Of a stretch of 64,000 nucleotides of DNA, positions 18,284 through 26,067 are shown one piece after another. Position numbers and translations under genes: made by a program. Location of the stretch: assembly GCA_017521195.1 (NCBI GenBank), contig JAFXGP010000060.1:29117-93116 (forward strand). Reading direction: 5' to 3'. This stretch comes from Lachnospiraceae bacterium. GTDB lineage: Bacteria > Bacillota > Clostridia > Lachnospirales > Lachnospiraceae. The notes under the pieces were generated by a model. The model saw nothing but the letters and a program-made list of their open reading frames with translations. It made no database searches and was not told where the DNA came from. Numbering within the stretch: the first letter of the stretch is position 1; every line of letters begins with the position of its first letter.

Positions 18284-19225
18284 ATGAGAAATAAGCTGAT
18301 ATTAGGCTTTGTGTTGATGGTTTTGGTTTTATTTGGAATAGGGTGTGCAAACAAGGAAGAGAGTACGATAAAAAATTACAGGATATATTATCTGGATAGA
18401 GATGAAAATCATATTATCTCCTTACCTTATGAAACCGAGACTCCAAAAAAAGAAAAAGATTTTCTTGTAAAAGAACTTTTAATGCAGTTGGGAACACAAA
18501 GAGAAGAGATAGAATACAAACCTGTAATGGTAGATTTTAAGGTTAAAGATTGCATAGTGCGTGAGAGCCAGGTAACCCTAAATTTAAGCAGGGAATACGA
18601 AGCAATGGAATTTACAAAAGAAGTTTTGGTTAGAGCTGCGATTGTAAAAACATTGACACAGATAGAAGGTGTGGAATTGGTTAAATTTCAGATTGAAGGA
18701 AGAGATTTAACGGATTCAGACGGAAAATCCATCGGGGTAATGTCTGCAGATACATTTATTGATAATACCGGTGAAGATATGAAAAAGTACGAAGAAGTAA
18801 CACTGACTTTATACTTTGCCAATGTTACGGGAGATAAATTAATAAAAATGAATCGTACTTTACACTACAATACCAACATTGCATTGGAAAAGCTTGTAGT
18901 AGAACAGTTGGTGTCCGGTCCTTTGAACAATAAAGGGAAAGAGGATATTCAAGTACTTCCAACGATAAATTCTGGTACTAAAATTATCAATGTAAGTATT
19001 AAGGATGGTATCTGTTATGTAAATTTGAATAATACATTTCTTACTTTAAACAGTAATGTAACAGCAGATACAACTATATATTCTCTGGTAAATTCTTTGA
19101 CGGAATTACCGGGTGTGTTAAAGGTACAGTTGGCAGTAGATGGTGAAACGGAAGTTGCGTTGGGGGACAAGACACTGTCTGCTTTATTTGAACGAAATCA
19201 GGAAATGGTTCAAATCGATAACTGA
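18284..19225 (+). CDS. GerMN-domain lipoprotein
   Basis: The 313-residue lipoprotein has signal and lipobox FGIGC (Cys21). Two GerMN-type repeats follow (about residues 30-150 and 165-305), each with the pattern of a strand-rich start, a VKELLMQL or VVEQLVSGP helix and an N-L-N-S/T motif (VTLNLSREYE; CYVNLNNTFL). GerM is a spore germination and sporulation protein of Bacillus; similar lipoproteins often sit beside WalRK-like systems, as LpqB does beside MtrAB. AGGAG precedes the start 12 bases after the kinase. Inference: an accessory or input protein for the two-component system. Confidence 0.85.
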   Translation: MRNKLILGFVLMVLVLFGIGCANKEESTIKNYRIYYLDRDENHIISLPYETETPKKEKDFLVKELLMQLGTQREEIEYKPVMVDFKVKDCIVRESQVTLNLSREYEAMEFTKEVLVRAAIVKTLTQIEGVELVKFQIEGRDLTDSDGKSIGVMSADTFIDNTGEDMKKYEEVTLTLYFANVTGDKLIKMNRTLHYNTNIALEKLVVEQLVSGPLNNKGKEDIQVLPTINSGTKIINVSIKDGICYVNLNNTFLTLNSNVTADTTIYSLVNSLTELPGVLKVQLAVDGETEVALGDKTLSALFERNQEMVQIDN

Positions 19226-19228
19226 TAA

Positions 19229-21613
19229 ATGTCTGTAAAATGGCAATGGAATATATGGATTGATGAAGTAAAAAAGGAATTAAAGATTTTAAGAAAAAGA
19301 CCTATGTGCTGGCTGGCAATAGGTTTTCTTCTTATCATCTGTATATTTCTTGTAGGGAGAAGCTATAAAGAGGTTTTATATCAGGAAAATGTAGGTAACG
19401 TATATTTGGAAGGATATATTGCAGATAAGCAATACAAGGAGTCAGGATACGGTGCCTATTGGCAGATTACATTAAAAAAAGTCAAAGTACAAAATGATGA
19501 AAAAATAGAAACTTTGGACGGAAAATATTTGTGTCAACTTTCTTCTGCGGAAGATACAGAGTTAAAAATAGGGCAGAAGATTCTTCTCTCGGGAAACTAC
19601 ACACCATGGGAAGAGCCATCCAATCCGGGTCAGTTTAATTCCGGGAAATATTATTGCTCCCAGGGGATTTGGGGACAGTTCAAAAAGTGTAAAATTATAA
19701 GGCAAAGTGTGTCCTATTCTAAATTCAGAGAGGACATGTGGAATTTGAGGCAGCAGATTAATGATTTTCTATGTAAAGAACTGGGGGAAGAAGAAGGTGC
19801 ATTGATTGCAGCCATGGTTTTAGGAGAGAAAGGTGGTCTTAAGGAGGAGGATAAGAGCCTTTACCAAAGAAACGGAATCTCACATATATTGGCAATTTCG
19901 GGGTTACACCTGATGTTGCTGGGGATGGGTGTGTTCCGAACATTAAAGGTGATACTTGGAGGTGATAGGCAGGGGGCTGTTGCCGGTATCATAATCATGT
20001 CATGTTACTGTGTGTTCACAGGAAACTCTATTTCAACTATCAGAGCTACCATTATGTTTGCCCTATCTTTAAGTGCGAAGATACTGGGACGTAGTTATGA
20101 CAGCTTATCTGCCCTCGGTCTGGCAGCTATTGTTCAATTATTTGTTAATCCTTATGTGTTAAATAATAGTGGTTTTTTACTTTCCTTTTTGGCGGTGATA
20201 GGGGTAACTTTTCTGGCACCAAGGTTACAGGAAATTGTGGGAGCAAAGAGGAAATTTACAAAATCTATATGTATTAGTTTAGCTTCTGTCATAGCTACAT
20301 TGCCGGTCCTTTTGTGCAATTATGGGACCTATCCATGGTACAGCATTTTTCTAAACATGCTTATTCTGCCGGCAATGTCTGTACTGTTGTTATTGGCAGT
20401 AGTGTTGGTGCTTACAGGAATTCAGCCATGGTTTGGAAGGGAACTTATCATTGTTGGGATTAAATTTATTCTCAAATACTTTGAAATCTGTTGCAAACTA
20501 TTTGAGAAAATTCCTTTTCAGGATGGATACTTGGGAGCACCCGGTGTGTTGCAGATAGTTCTTTATATAGTTCTTGTGATAACGGCTATCAGCCGGTGGT
20601 TTAAGTATTCCGTATTTATAAAGAAAATGATGTTAGTGTCAGCACTTGTGATTGTTACATTAAGATTTAATTTTGGAACAGAAATAACTATGTTGGATGT
20701 AGGACAGGGTGACGGAATTGTCATCCGAAACAGTAATGGTAATGTCTACATTTCTGACTGTGGCAGCAGTTCCGTAAGTAAGGTTGGAAAGTACAGGTTG
20801 ATTCCTTATCTGAAATATAAGGGATATGGTAGAATAAAAGGAATTTTTGTCAGCCATTTGGATCAGGATCACATGAATGGAATAGTGGAAATATTACGGA
20901 TGGCACCGGAAGAAAGGATTAGAATAGAGTATTTGTTGTTACCTCGAAGTGTGTTAATGATAGAAGAGGATGAGGAACTTTTGGAAGAATTGCAGTTACT
21001 GGCAGAGAAAAATAAAACGAAATTAATATATCTTGCTCAAGGGGATAGAGTTCGGGATGGTCATATGGAATTCTTGTGCTTGTATCCGGAAGTCAGTAAT
21101 ATAGCAACAATAGATTGCGAGAGTGGAAAAAAAGAGAAGTTGTCTTCATCTGAGCGCAATAATCAATCACTGGTGTTATTAATGAAGTACCATGATTTTG
21201 ATATATTATTGACCGGAGATGTTGAAAAAGAAGGGGAGAAGAAGATTTTAACATATATTGACCGAATGGGTCTATGGCCTGATGGAGTGGATGTTCTGAA
21301 GGTGGCACATCATGGTTCTTCCGGCTCTAGTGCTGAAGAATTTCTGGAAATATTTCATCCTAAGCTTAGTTTAATTTCCTGTGGAAAATATAATTCTTAC
21401 GGACATCCTCATGCAGAAACATTGGATAGGCTGGAACATGTGCAAAGTGAAATTAGGACTACAGCAGATGAGGGAGCAATTACCATAAATGTAAATAATT
21501 GTAATTTCAGTAGCATTACCCCCGGTAGAGTTAATGAAGGCAGAAGGAGCGGAAATTGTAATTACGTTGGCAGTCAGTATATTGATTATTTATATTTTGA
21601 CTCATTTGATTGA
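19229..21613 (+). CDS. comEC: ComEC/Rec2 DNA channel protein
   Basis: ComEC forms the membrane channel that takes up single-stranded DNA. The 794-residue protein has two N-terminal helices around an OB-like region (about 65-150) and a competence domain with GISHILAISGLHLMLLG and TIRATIMFALSLSAKILGR. A C-terminal metallo-beta-lactamase-like domain has LDVGQGDG, HLDQDHMNG, LLTGDVE and VAHHGSSGSS. All metal motifs look intact. The last 35 or so residues (after GAITINV) are atypical and overlap a small frame that starts at 21534. It starts 3 bases after the GerMN gene. Together with comEA it suggests DNA uptake capacity, though pilus genes are not in view. Confidence 0.9.
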   Translation: MSVKWQWNIWIDEVKKELKILRKRPMCWLAIGFLLIICIFLVGRSYKEVLYQENVGNVYLEGYIADKQYKESGYGAYWQITLKKVKVQNDEKIETLDGKYLCQLSSAEDTELKIGQKILLSGNYTPWEEPSNPGQFNSGKYYCSQGIWGQFKKCKIIRQSVSYSKFREDMWNLRQQINDFLCKELGEEEGALIAAMVLGEKGGLKEEDKSLYQRNGISHILAISGLHLMLLGMGVFRTLKVILGGDRQGAVAGIIIMSCYCVFTGNSISTIRATIMFALSLSAKILGRSYDSLSALGLAAIVQLFVNPYVLNNSGFLLSFLAVIGVTFLAPRLQEIVGAKRKFTKSICISLASVIATLPVLLCNYGTYPWYSIFLNMLILPAMSVLLLLAVVLVLTGIQPWFGRELIIVGIKFILKYFEICCKLFEKIPFQDGYLGAPGVLQIVLYIVLVITAISRWFKYSVFIKKMMLVSALVIVTLRFNFGTEITMLDVGQGDGIVIRNSNGNVYISDCGSSSVSKVGKYRLIPYLKYKGYGRIKGIFVSHLDQDHMNGIVEILRMAPEERIRIEYLLLPRSVLMIEEDEELLEELQLLAEKNKTKLIYLAQGDRVRDGHMEFLCLYPEVSNIATIDCESGKKEKLSSSERNNQSLVLLMKYHDFDILLTGDVEKEGEKKILTYIDRMGLWPDGVDVLKVAHHGSSGSSAEEFLEIFHPKLSLISCGKYNSYGHPHAETLDRLEHVQSEIRTTADEGAITINVNNCNFSSITPGRVNEGRRSGNCNYVGSQYIDYLYFDSFD

Positions 21614-21722
21614 TTGGTTTCAGAACTATACTACCGCAAAACAAATATTACAGAAAAAGTGTGATGTGGTGATTCATGCAAATGGGAAATATGCACCATA
21701 CATTGCGTTACGGAAAACATGA
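21534..21722 (+). CDS. Small membrane-protein frame, possibly a gene remnant
   Basis: A 62-codon frame has one strong hydrophobic helix (VITLAVSILIIYILTHLI) and overlaps the last 80 bases of comEC. It ends in a different frame from a downstream 66-codon stretch. A single frameshift near 21,700 would join the two into a protein of about 115 residues. No family is recognised. It could be a real small gene or the start of a decayed one. Confidence 0.35.
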   Translation: MKAEGAEIVITLAVSILIIYILTHLIDWFQNYTTAKQILQKKCDVVIHANGKYAPYIALRKT

Positions 21723-22203
21723 TTTGTTTAAAGTGTTTACCTATGGGGACATTACTTTGGAAGAAAAAGCTACCTTTGCACTGATAGTCCAAAGAAATGC
21801 ATTAAATGACGGATACAAAAAATCAGAAGTGGTTGTTTTGAAGTCTTTTGATGAATTGCAACAAAAACTGGGCTAGTACATGTTTATGGAAATTCATAAT
21901 GCGGGAATGATTTTGAAATAATTCAAAGATAATGATAGATGAAGATTTCTCAGTGTACAAAAATTTTTTGTGGGAGGGGAAAAAGTAAAGGAAACTCTGA
22001 AAAATAAGCAAGACTATGACAGAATTTTTGTAAAAGAAGCAACCTCATTTGGGGAGGCGGCATAGGCATTGGCGGAGGAGTTATGCTAAATGTCATGCGT
22101 ATTGTATTTTATGTGCAGGTAGGGATTTTATTTTTAAATGTGAAAATAAAAATTGAAAAAATTCGTAGGGTTTATTACAATAGTAACAACACAAATTTGA
22201 AGG
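21676..22203 (+). pseudogene. Decayed coding sequence between comEC and holA
   Basis: A 66-codon frame (21676-21876) is followed by two further coding-like pieces in other frames. One reads ETLKNKQDYDRIFVKEATSF and ends at a stop near 22,063, with more protein-like sequence (ALAEEL) directly after that stop. The other reads GGGIGIGGGVML and runs to a stop at about 22,201. No piece has a convincing ribosome site. The pattern suggests one or two genes broken by frameshifts and stops. The original function is not recognisable. Confidence 0.35.
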
Positions 22204-22211
22204 AGTAAATC

Positions 22212-23201
22212 ATGCAAAAATTATTGCAGGATATTAAAAATCAGGAATATAGTCAGATTTATCTTCTACATGGTGAAGAGTCCTACCTGAGAAAGCAGTA
22301 TCGGGATAAGCTGAAGGCAGCACTGGTGGATGACGGTGATACCATGAATAACCATTATTATGAAGGAAAAGACACCAAGGCGGAAGAGATTATTGATTTG
22401 GCAGAAACCTTACCTTTTTTTGCAAGCCGAAGAGTCATTGTTATAGAGAACTCAGGGTGGTTTCAAAAAGGAGGAGATAAAATGGCAGAGTATCTGCCCG
22501 GTTTACCGGATACTACCTACTTGGTTTTTGTGGAACCCCTAATTGATAAACGTTCCAAATTATATAAAGTGGTAAATAAGCAAGGACGTATTAGTGAGTT
22601 TGTGCATCAGGATGAACAGACTCTGAAGAGATGGGTTCTGGGAATGTTAAAAAAGGAAGGTAAGAATATCACGGCGGCAGACTTGCAGTTTCTTTTGGAG
22701 CGGACAGGAACGGAAATGGCACATATTAAAACCGAGATGGAAAAATTATTGTGCTATACCATGGAAAAATCGGAAATCACAAGGGAAGATATTGAAGAGG
22801 TATGTACAAAACGTGTACAAAACCAGATTTTTGATATGATTAATGCTATTGCAGATCGTAATCAAAAGAGAGCTTTGGATTTATATTATGATTTATTGAC
22901 TTTAAAAGAACCACCTATGAGAATTTTGGCACTGATAGGACGTCAGTTTAATCTTTTGCTGCAGGTAAAAGAACTTAAGAAAAAAGGATATTCACAGGTA
23001 GTGATTGCGGAAAAAACAGGATTACATGGATTTATTGTTGGAAAATATGAAAAACAAGCAGCTCAGTTTTCCACTGCAAAATTAAGGGAAGCATTGGAAG
23101 CCTGTGTGGAAGCAGATGAAAATGTTAAAACAGGTAAAATGAATGATGTCATGAGTGTAGAAATATTGATTTGTAGGTATAGCAGCAATGAGAAAAAGTA
23201 G
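22212..23201 (+). CDS. holA: DNA polymerase III delta subunit
   Basis: HolA opens and loads the sliding clamp as part of the clamp loader. The 329-residue product shows the family start IYLLHGEESYLRKQYRDKL, then LPFFASRRVIVIENSGWF, TEMAHIKTEMEKLLCY and the C-terminal collar region (RIFDMINAIADRNQKRALDLYYDLL-like, with GRQFNLLLQVKEL). GAAGGAG lies 6 bases before the start. In many Firmicutes holA follows comEC, as it does here once the decayed stretch is ignored. The helicase-type Walker motifs are absent, as expected for delta. Confidence 0.92.
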   Translation: MQKLLQDIKNQEYSQIYLLHGEESYLRKQYRDKLKAALVDDGDTMNNHYYEGKDTKAEEIIDLAETLPFFASRRVIVIENSGWFQKGGDKMAEYLPGLPDTTYLVFVEPLIDKRSKLYKVVNKQGRISEFVHQDEQTLKRWVLGMLKKEGKNITAADLQFLLERTGTEMAHIKTEMEKLLCYTMEKSEITREDIEEVCTKRVQNQIFDMINAIADRNQKRALDLYYDLLTLKEPPMRILALIGRQFNLLLQVKELKKKGYSQVVIAEKTGLHGFIVGKYEKQAAQFSTAKLREALEACVEADENVKTGKMNDVMSVEILICRYSSNEKK

Positions 23202-23213
23202 AAAGGACGAGAG

Positions 23214-23657
23214 ATGAGGATGGAAATATTTGGATTACTGTTTTATGTAATTATTTTTGTTATTTTTGTCAAAGCAAAGAAATCAGCAGAGTCCGGGAAA
23301 AATCATAAGAGAAGTTATAATATTCCCAATATACCTAAGAATGGAAGAACAATAGTTCCCAATGCACCTAAAAATGGAAGAACAATAGTCCCTAATGTTC
23401 CTGTGAAAAAGGTAGAAAAGAATTTTATGGAACCTCACAGGGAAGAACAGGTTCAGCCAAGAATCAGAAACAATAATCTTTGGGGTGAAGATGAACATGC
23501 TCATCAGAGGATTGTAGCCCTGCGTCTTATGGAAGGAGATGCGGTGCCGTCAGGATACGTAAGAATAAAATGTCCTTATTGTAACGCAGATAATCTGGTA
23601 ACAAAGGATTGCAAGCAGTATCATAGCTGTTATTTTTGCAGAGTACCGATTGATTAA
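23214..23657 (+). CDS. Membrane-anchored zinc-ribbon protein with tandem repeat
   Basis: The 147-residue protein has an N-terminal membrane helix (residues 4-20), a basic Pro/Asn-rich linker and a C-terminal zinc ribbon (CPYCNADN, then CYFC). The linker holds two nearly identical 10-residue units built on PKNGRTIVPN, and the DNA beneath is also nearly identical, so this is a recent duplication. AAAGGA precedes the start, 12 bases after holA. No known family is recognised. The zinc ribbon may bind protein or nucleic acid at the inner membrane face; this is a guess. Confidence 0.7.
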   Translation: MRMEIFGLLFYVIIFVIFVKAKKSAESGKNHKRSYNIPNIPKNGRTIVPNAPKNGRTIVPNVPVKKVEKNFMEPHREEQVQPRIRNNNLWGEDEHAHQRIVALRLMEGDAVPSGYVRIKCPYCNADNLVTKDCKQYHSCYFCRVPID

Positions 23658-23692
23658 TTACATTAGAATAATTTTTAAAGGAGAGAATAAAC

Positions 23693-24241
23693 ATGGCAAT
23701 AGCAGTATTTTTTGCAAACGGATATGAAGAAATTGAAGCCTTAACCGTAGTGGATTTAACAAGAAGAGCAGGAATTGAAACATGGATGGTATCAATTACG
23801 GATGAAAAGGCAGTTACGGGTTCTCATGGAATTACCGTTTCCATGGATAAAACTTTAAAAGAAGTTGATTTTAACGAAGTAGAGATGATTGTTCTTCCGG
23901 GAGGAATGCCGGGGACTTTGAATCTGGAAGCATGTGATACTTTGATGGAAAAAGTAAAAGAATTCGATGCTAAAGGAAAATATATCAGTGCCATTTGCGC
24001 AGCACCTACGGTATTCGGCCATTTAGGTCTTTTACAGGGTAAGAAAGCATGTTGTTATCCATCCATGGAAGAGGGTTTGGTAGGAGCAGAGGTAACTTAT
24101 GAGTCTACAGCAGTGGCAGACCATATTCTTACCAGCCGTGGTATGGGAACAGCGATTGACTTTGGTTTGCAGATTATTGCAAGATTCCAAGGCCAGAAAG
24201 CTGCAGATGAAATGGCAGATAAAATCGTATATAAAAAATAA
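23693..24241 (+). CDS. DJ-1/PfpI family protein
   Basis: The 182-residue single-domain protein has the family start VFFANGYEEIEALTVVDLTRRAG, the VLPGGMPG loop and the nucleophile elbow SAICAAPTVFGHLG with Cys102. The glutamate that tunes the cysteine lies in GYEEIEA. DJ-1/YajL-type proteins act in protection from oxidative or aldehyde stress, with debated deglycase or chaperone activities. AGGAG lies upstream of the start. The gene appears to stand alone. Confidence 0.92.
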   Translation: MAIAVFFANGYEEIEALTVVDLTRRAGIETWMVSITDEKAVTGSHGITVSMDKTLKEVDFNEVEMIVLPGGMPGTLNLEACDTLMEKVKEFDAKGKYISAICAAPTVFGHLGLLQGKKACCYPSMEEGLVGAEVTYESTAVADHILTSRGMGTAIDFGLQIIARFQGQKAADEMADKIVYKK

Positions 24242-24380
24242 TTTAAATTAAAATTTGTATAAAATTAAAAAGGATAGTAACGAATAAAATAAAAACCTTC
24301 TACAGATACTCTTATTTACATGGGAAACTTGCAATGGCTGTTTTCTTATGAATGTAAAATGTAAATAGGAGGGCGATGGA

Positions 24381-24566
24381 ATGTCAACATTAACGGAAAA
24401 AGAGTTAAGTACAATCAAAGATTTACTTTCCGCAGAGGAGCTTTTGGTTAAAAAATTCAAAATGCTTGCAGAGCATGCCGAGAAAACAGAAGTAAAGAAT
24501 CAGATGGAAAGTATTGCGCAAAAACATCAGGGACATTTTAATGAACTTTATCAGAAATTGTCTTAG
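24381..24566 (+). CDS. Small coat-type (ferritin-like helical) protein
   Basis: A 61-residue all-helical protein (MSTLTEKELSTIKDLLSAEE, then KHQGHFNELYQKL) with a strong AGGAGG site upstream. The helix pattern resembles the N-terminal half of CotF/YhcQ-type spore coat proteins. The next gene, 49 bases on, encodes a longer CotF-like protein. Inference: a paired spore coat or outer-layer component expressed late in sporulation. Confidence 0.65.
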   Translation: MSTLTEKELSTIKDLLSAEELLVKKFKMLAEHAEKTEVKNQMESIAQKHQGHFNELYQKLS

Positions 24567-24615
24567 GAGTAAAAAGCAAAGAGCAGACATTCAGGAAATA
24601 GAAGGAGGTTTCAAT

Positions 24616-24879
24616 ATGCCGGGAATTTATACAGAAAAAGAGATTTATGGTGATGCTTTAGCTGCACAGAAAGCATGCACAAGCCAGTTTAACTTGGCTG
24701 CCAATGAATGTACTCACGAAGATGTGAGACAGACAATGATGAAAATTTTAAATCAAGAACATGATATCCAGAAAAGTGTGTTTGACAATATGCATGCATC
24801 CGGATTTTATCCTACACCTGCAGCAGAAGAAAAGAAAGTGCAGGAAGCAAAACAGAAATTCAGCCAGTGTGCAAAATAA
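24616..24879 (+). CDS. CotF family spore coat-like protein
   Basis: The 87-residue product begins GIYTEKEIYGDALAAQKACT and carries the helical pattern of the Coat_F family, including LNQEHDIQKSVFDNMHASG and a Pro-rich turn FYPTPAA before the last helix. ATG at 24616 follows GGAGG by 7 bases, although the frame is open further upstream. It is probably co-transcribed with the 61-residue gene before it, and a terminator follows directly. The role is presumed structural in the spore coat. Confidence 0.8.
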   Translation: MPGIYTEKEIYGDALAAQKACTSQFNLAANECTHEDVRQTMMKILNQEHDIQKSVFDNMHASGFYPTPAAEEKKVQEAKQKFSQCAK

Positions 24880-24886
24880 AATGAAA

Positions 24887-24916
24887 GAAAGGTATGGAAA
24901 CATACCTTTCTTTTTC
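24887..24916 (+). terminator. Rho-independent terminator
   Basis: A perfect 10-bp stem (24887-24896 with 24901-24910) has a GAAA loop and a run of five T. It separates the coat gene pair from sbcD, whose ribosome site begins just after. Confidence 0.9.
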
Positions 24917-24930
24917 CAAGGAGACTAATT

Positions 24931-26067
24931 ATGAAATTTGCCCATATTTCAGATCTTCATCTGGGAAAGAGAATTCATCAGTTTTCCATGATAGAGGAAC
25001 AAAAATACGTATTGGAAAAGATAGAGAATATTGTAAAAGAAGAGAAAGTAGATGGTGTTCTGATTGCCGGGGATGTTTATGACAAAATATATCCAAGTGC
25101 AGAGGCTGTAGCTTTGTTTGATCTCTTTTTGGTTCATTTGGCAAAGGAAGAAGTTCAAGTCTTTGTAATCAGCGGAAATCATGATTCTCCGGAGAGAATT
25201 GCCTTTTTAGGTGAACTTACCAAGAAAGCAGGAGTTCATCTGTCTCAGGTATATGACGGACAGATTGAAGGGATAGAGATGGAAGATGAATTTGGTAAGA
25301 TATATATACATTTATTACCTTTCATTAAGCCTGTTCATGTGCGTCATTTTTTCAAGGAAGAGACAATTTTGAATTATACGGATGCAATGGCAGTGGTTGT
25401 AAAAAATATGAAGATTAATACAGAAGAACGGAATGTTTTGGTGGCACATCAGTTTGTAACCGGAGCATCACGCAGTGATTCGGAAGAGATTTCCGTGGGT
25501 GGACTGGATAATGTGGAAGTTGATGTGTTTGGTGATTTTGATTATGTAGCCCTGGGGCATATTCACAGAGCTCAGAATATGGGAAGCAGAAAGGTACGAT
25601 ACAGTGGAACACCTTTGAAATATTCTTTTTCCGAATGGCAGGATGAAAAGACGGTTACGATTGTAGAGTTAAAAGAAAAAAACAATGTTGAAATTAAAGA
25701 AATACCATTAACACCACAGCATGATATGGTAAAAATCAGGGGAATGTTTATGGAGGTAATGAATCCTTTAAACTTCCATGGAATGGATGTTAACAGTTAT
25801 CTGCATATTACATTGTTGGATGAAATGGATGTACCGCAAGCTTTTCACAGATTGGCAGCCGTATATCCTAATCTGATGCAGATGGAATATGACAATCTTA
25901 GAACCAGAGAAAGAAGAGAAGTACAAGTCAGGAAGGAAGTTGCTAAAATTTCACCACAGGATATTTTTGCAGGCTTGTATGAAACTATGAATAATCAGCC
26001 TTTAAGTGAGGTGCAAAGAGAATATTTATTAGAAAAAATAGATAAAATCTGGAAAGGGGAAGTGTAG
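24931..26067 (+). CDS. sbcD: Exonuclease SbcCD nuclease subunit D
   Basis: SbcD (Mre11 homologue) is the nuclease partner of SbcC. The complex cuts DNA hairpins and processes protein-blocked ends. The 378-residue product has the phosphoesterase motifs ISDLHLGKR, IAGDVYD, ISGNHDSPER and ALGHIHRAQ. AAGGAGA precedes the start. The stop codon directly abuts the sbcC start, so translation is coupled. Confidence 0.95.
   Translation: MKFAHISDLHLGKRIHQFSMIEEQKYVLEKIENIVKEEKVDGVLIAGDVYDKIYPSAEAVALFDLFLVHLAKEEVQVFVISGNHDSPERIAFLGELTKKAGVHLSQVYDGQIEGIEMEDEFGKIYIHLLPFIKPVHVRHFFKEETILNYTDAMAVVVKNMKINTEERNVLVAHQFVTGASRSDSEEISVGGLDNVEVDVFGDFDYVALGHIHRAQNMGSRKVRYSGTPLKYSFSEWQDEKTVTIVELKEKNNVEIKEIPLTPQHDMVKIRGMFMEVMNPLNFHGMDVNSYLHITLLDEMDVPQAFHRLAAVYPNLMQMEYDNLRTRERREVQVRKEVAKISPQDIFAGLYETMNNQPLSEVQREYLLEKIDKIWKGEV

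Noticed and set aside
23320-23402. Short repeats as a CRISPR array
   Set aside because: There are only two units, they lack spacers and they are in frame within a protein-coding gene. No CRISPR array was seen anywhere in the window.
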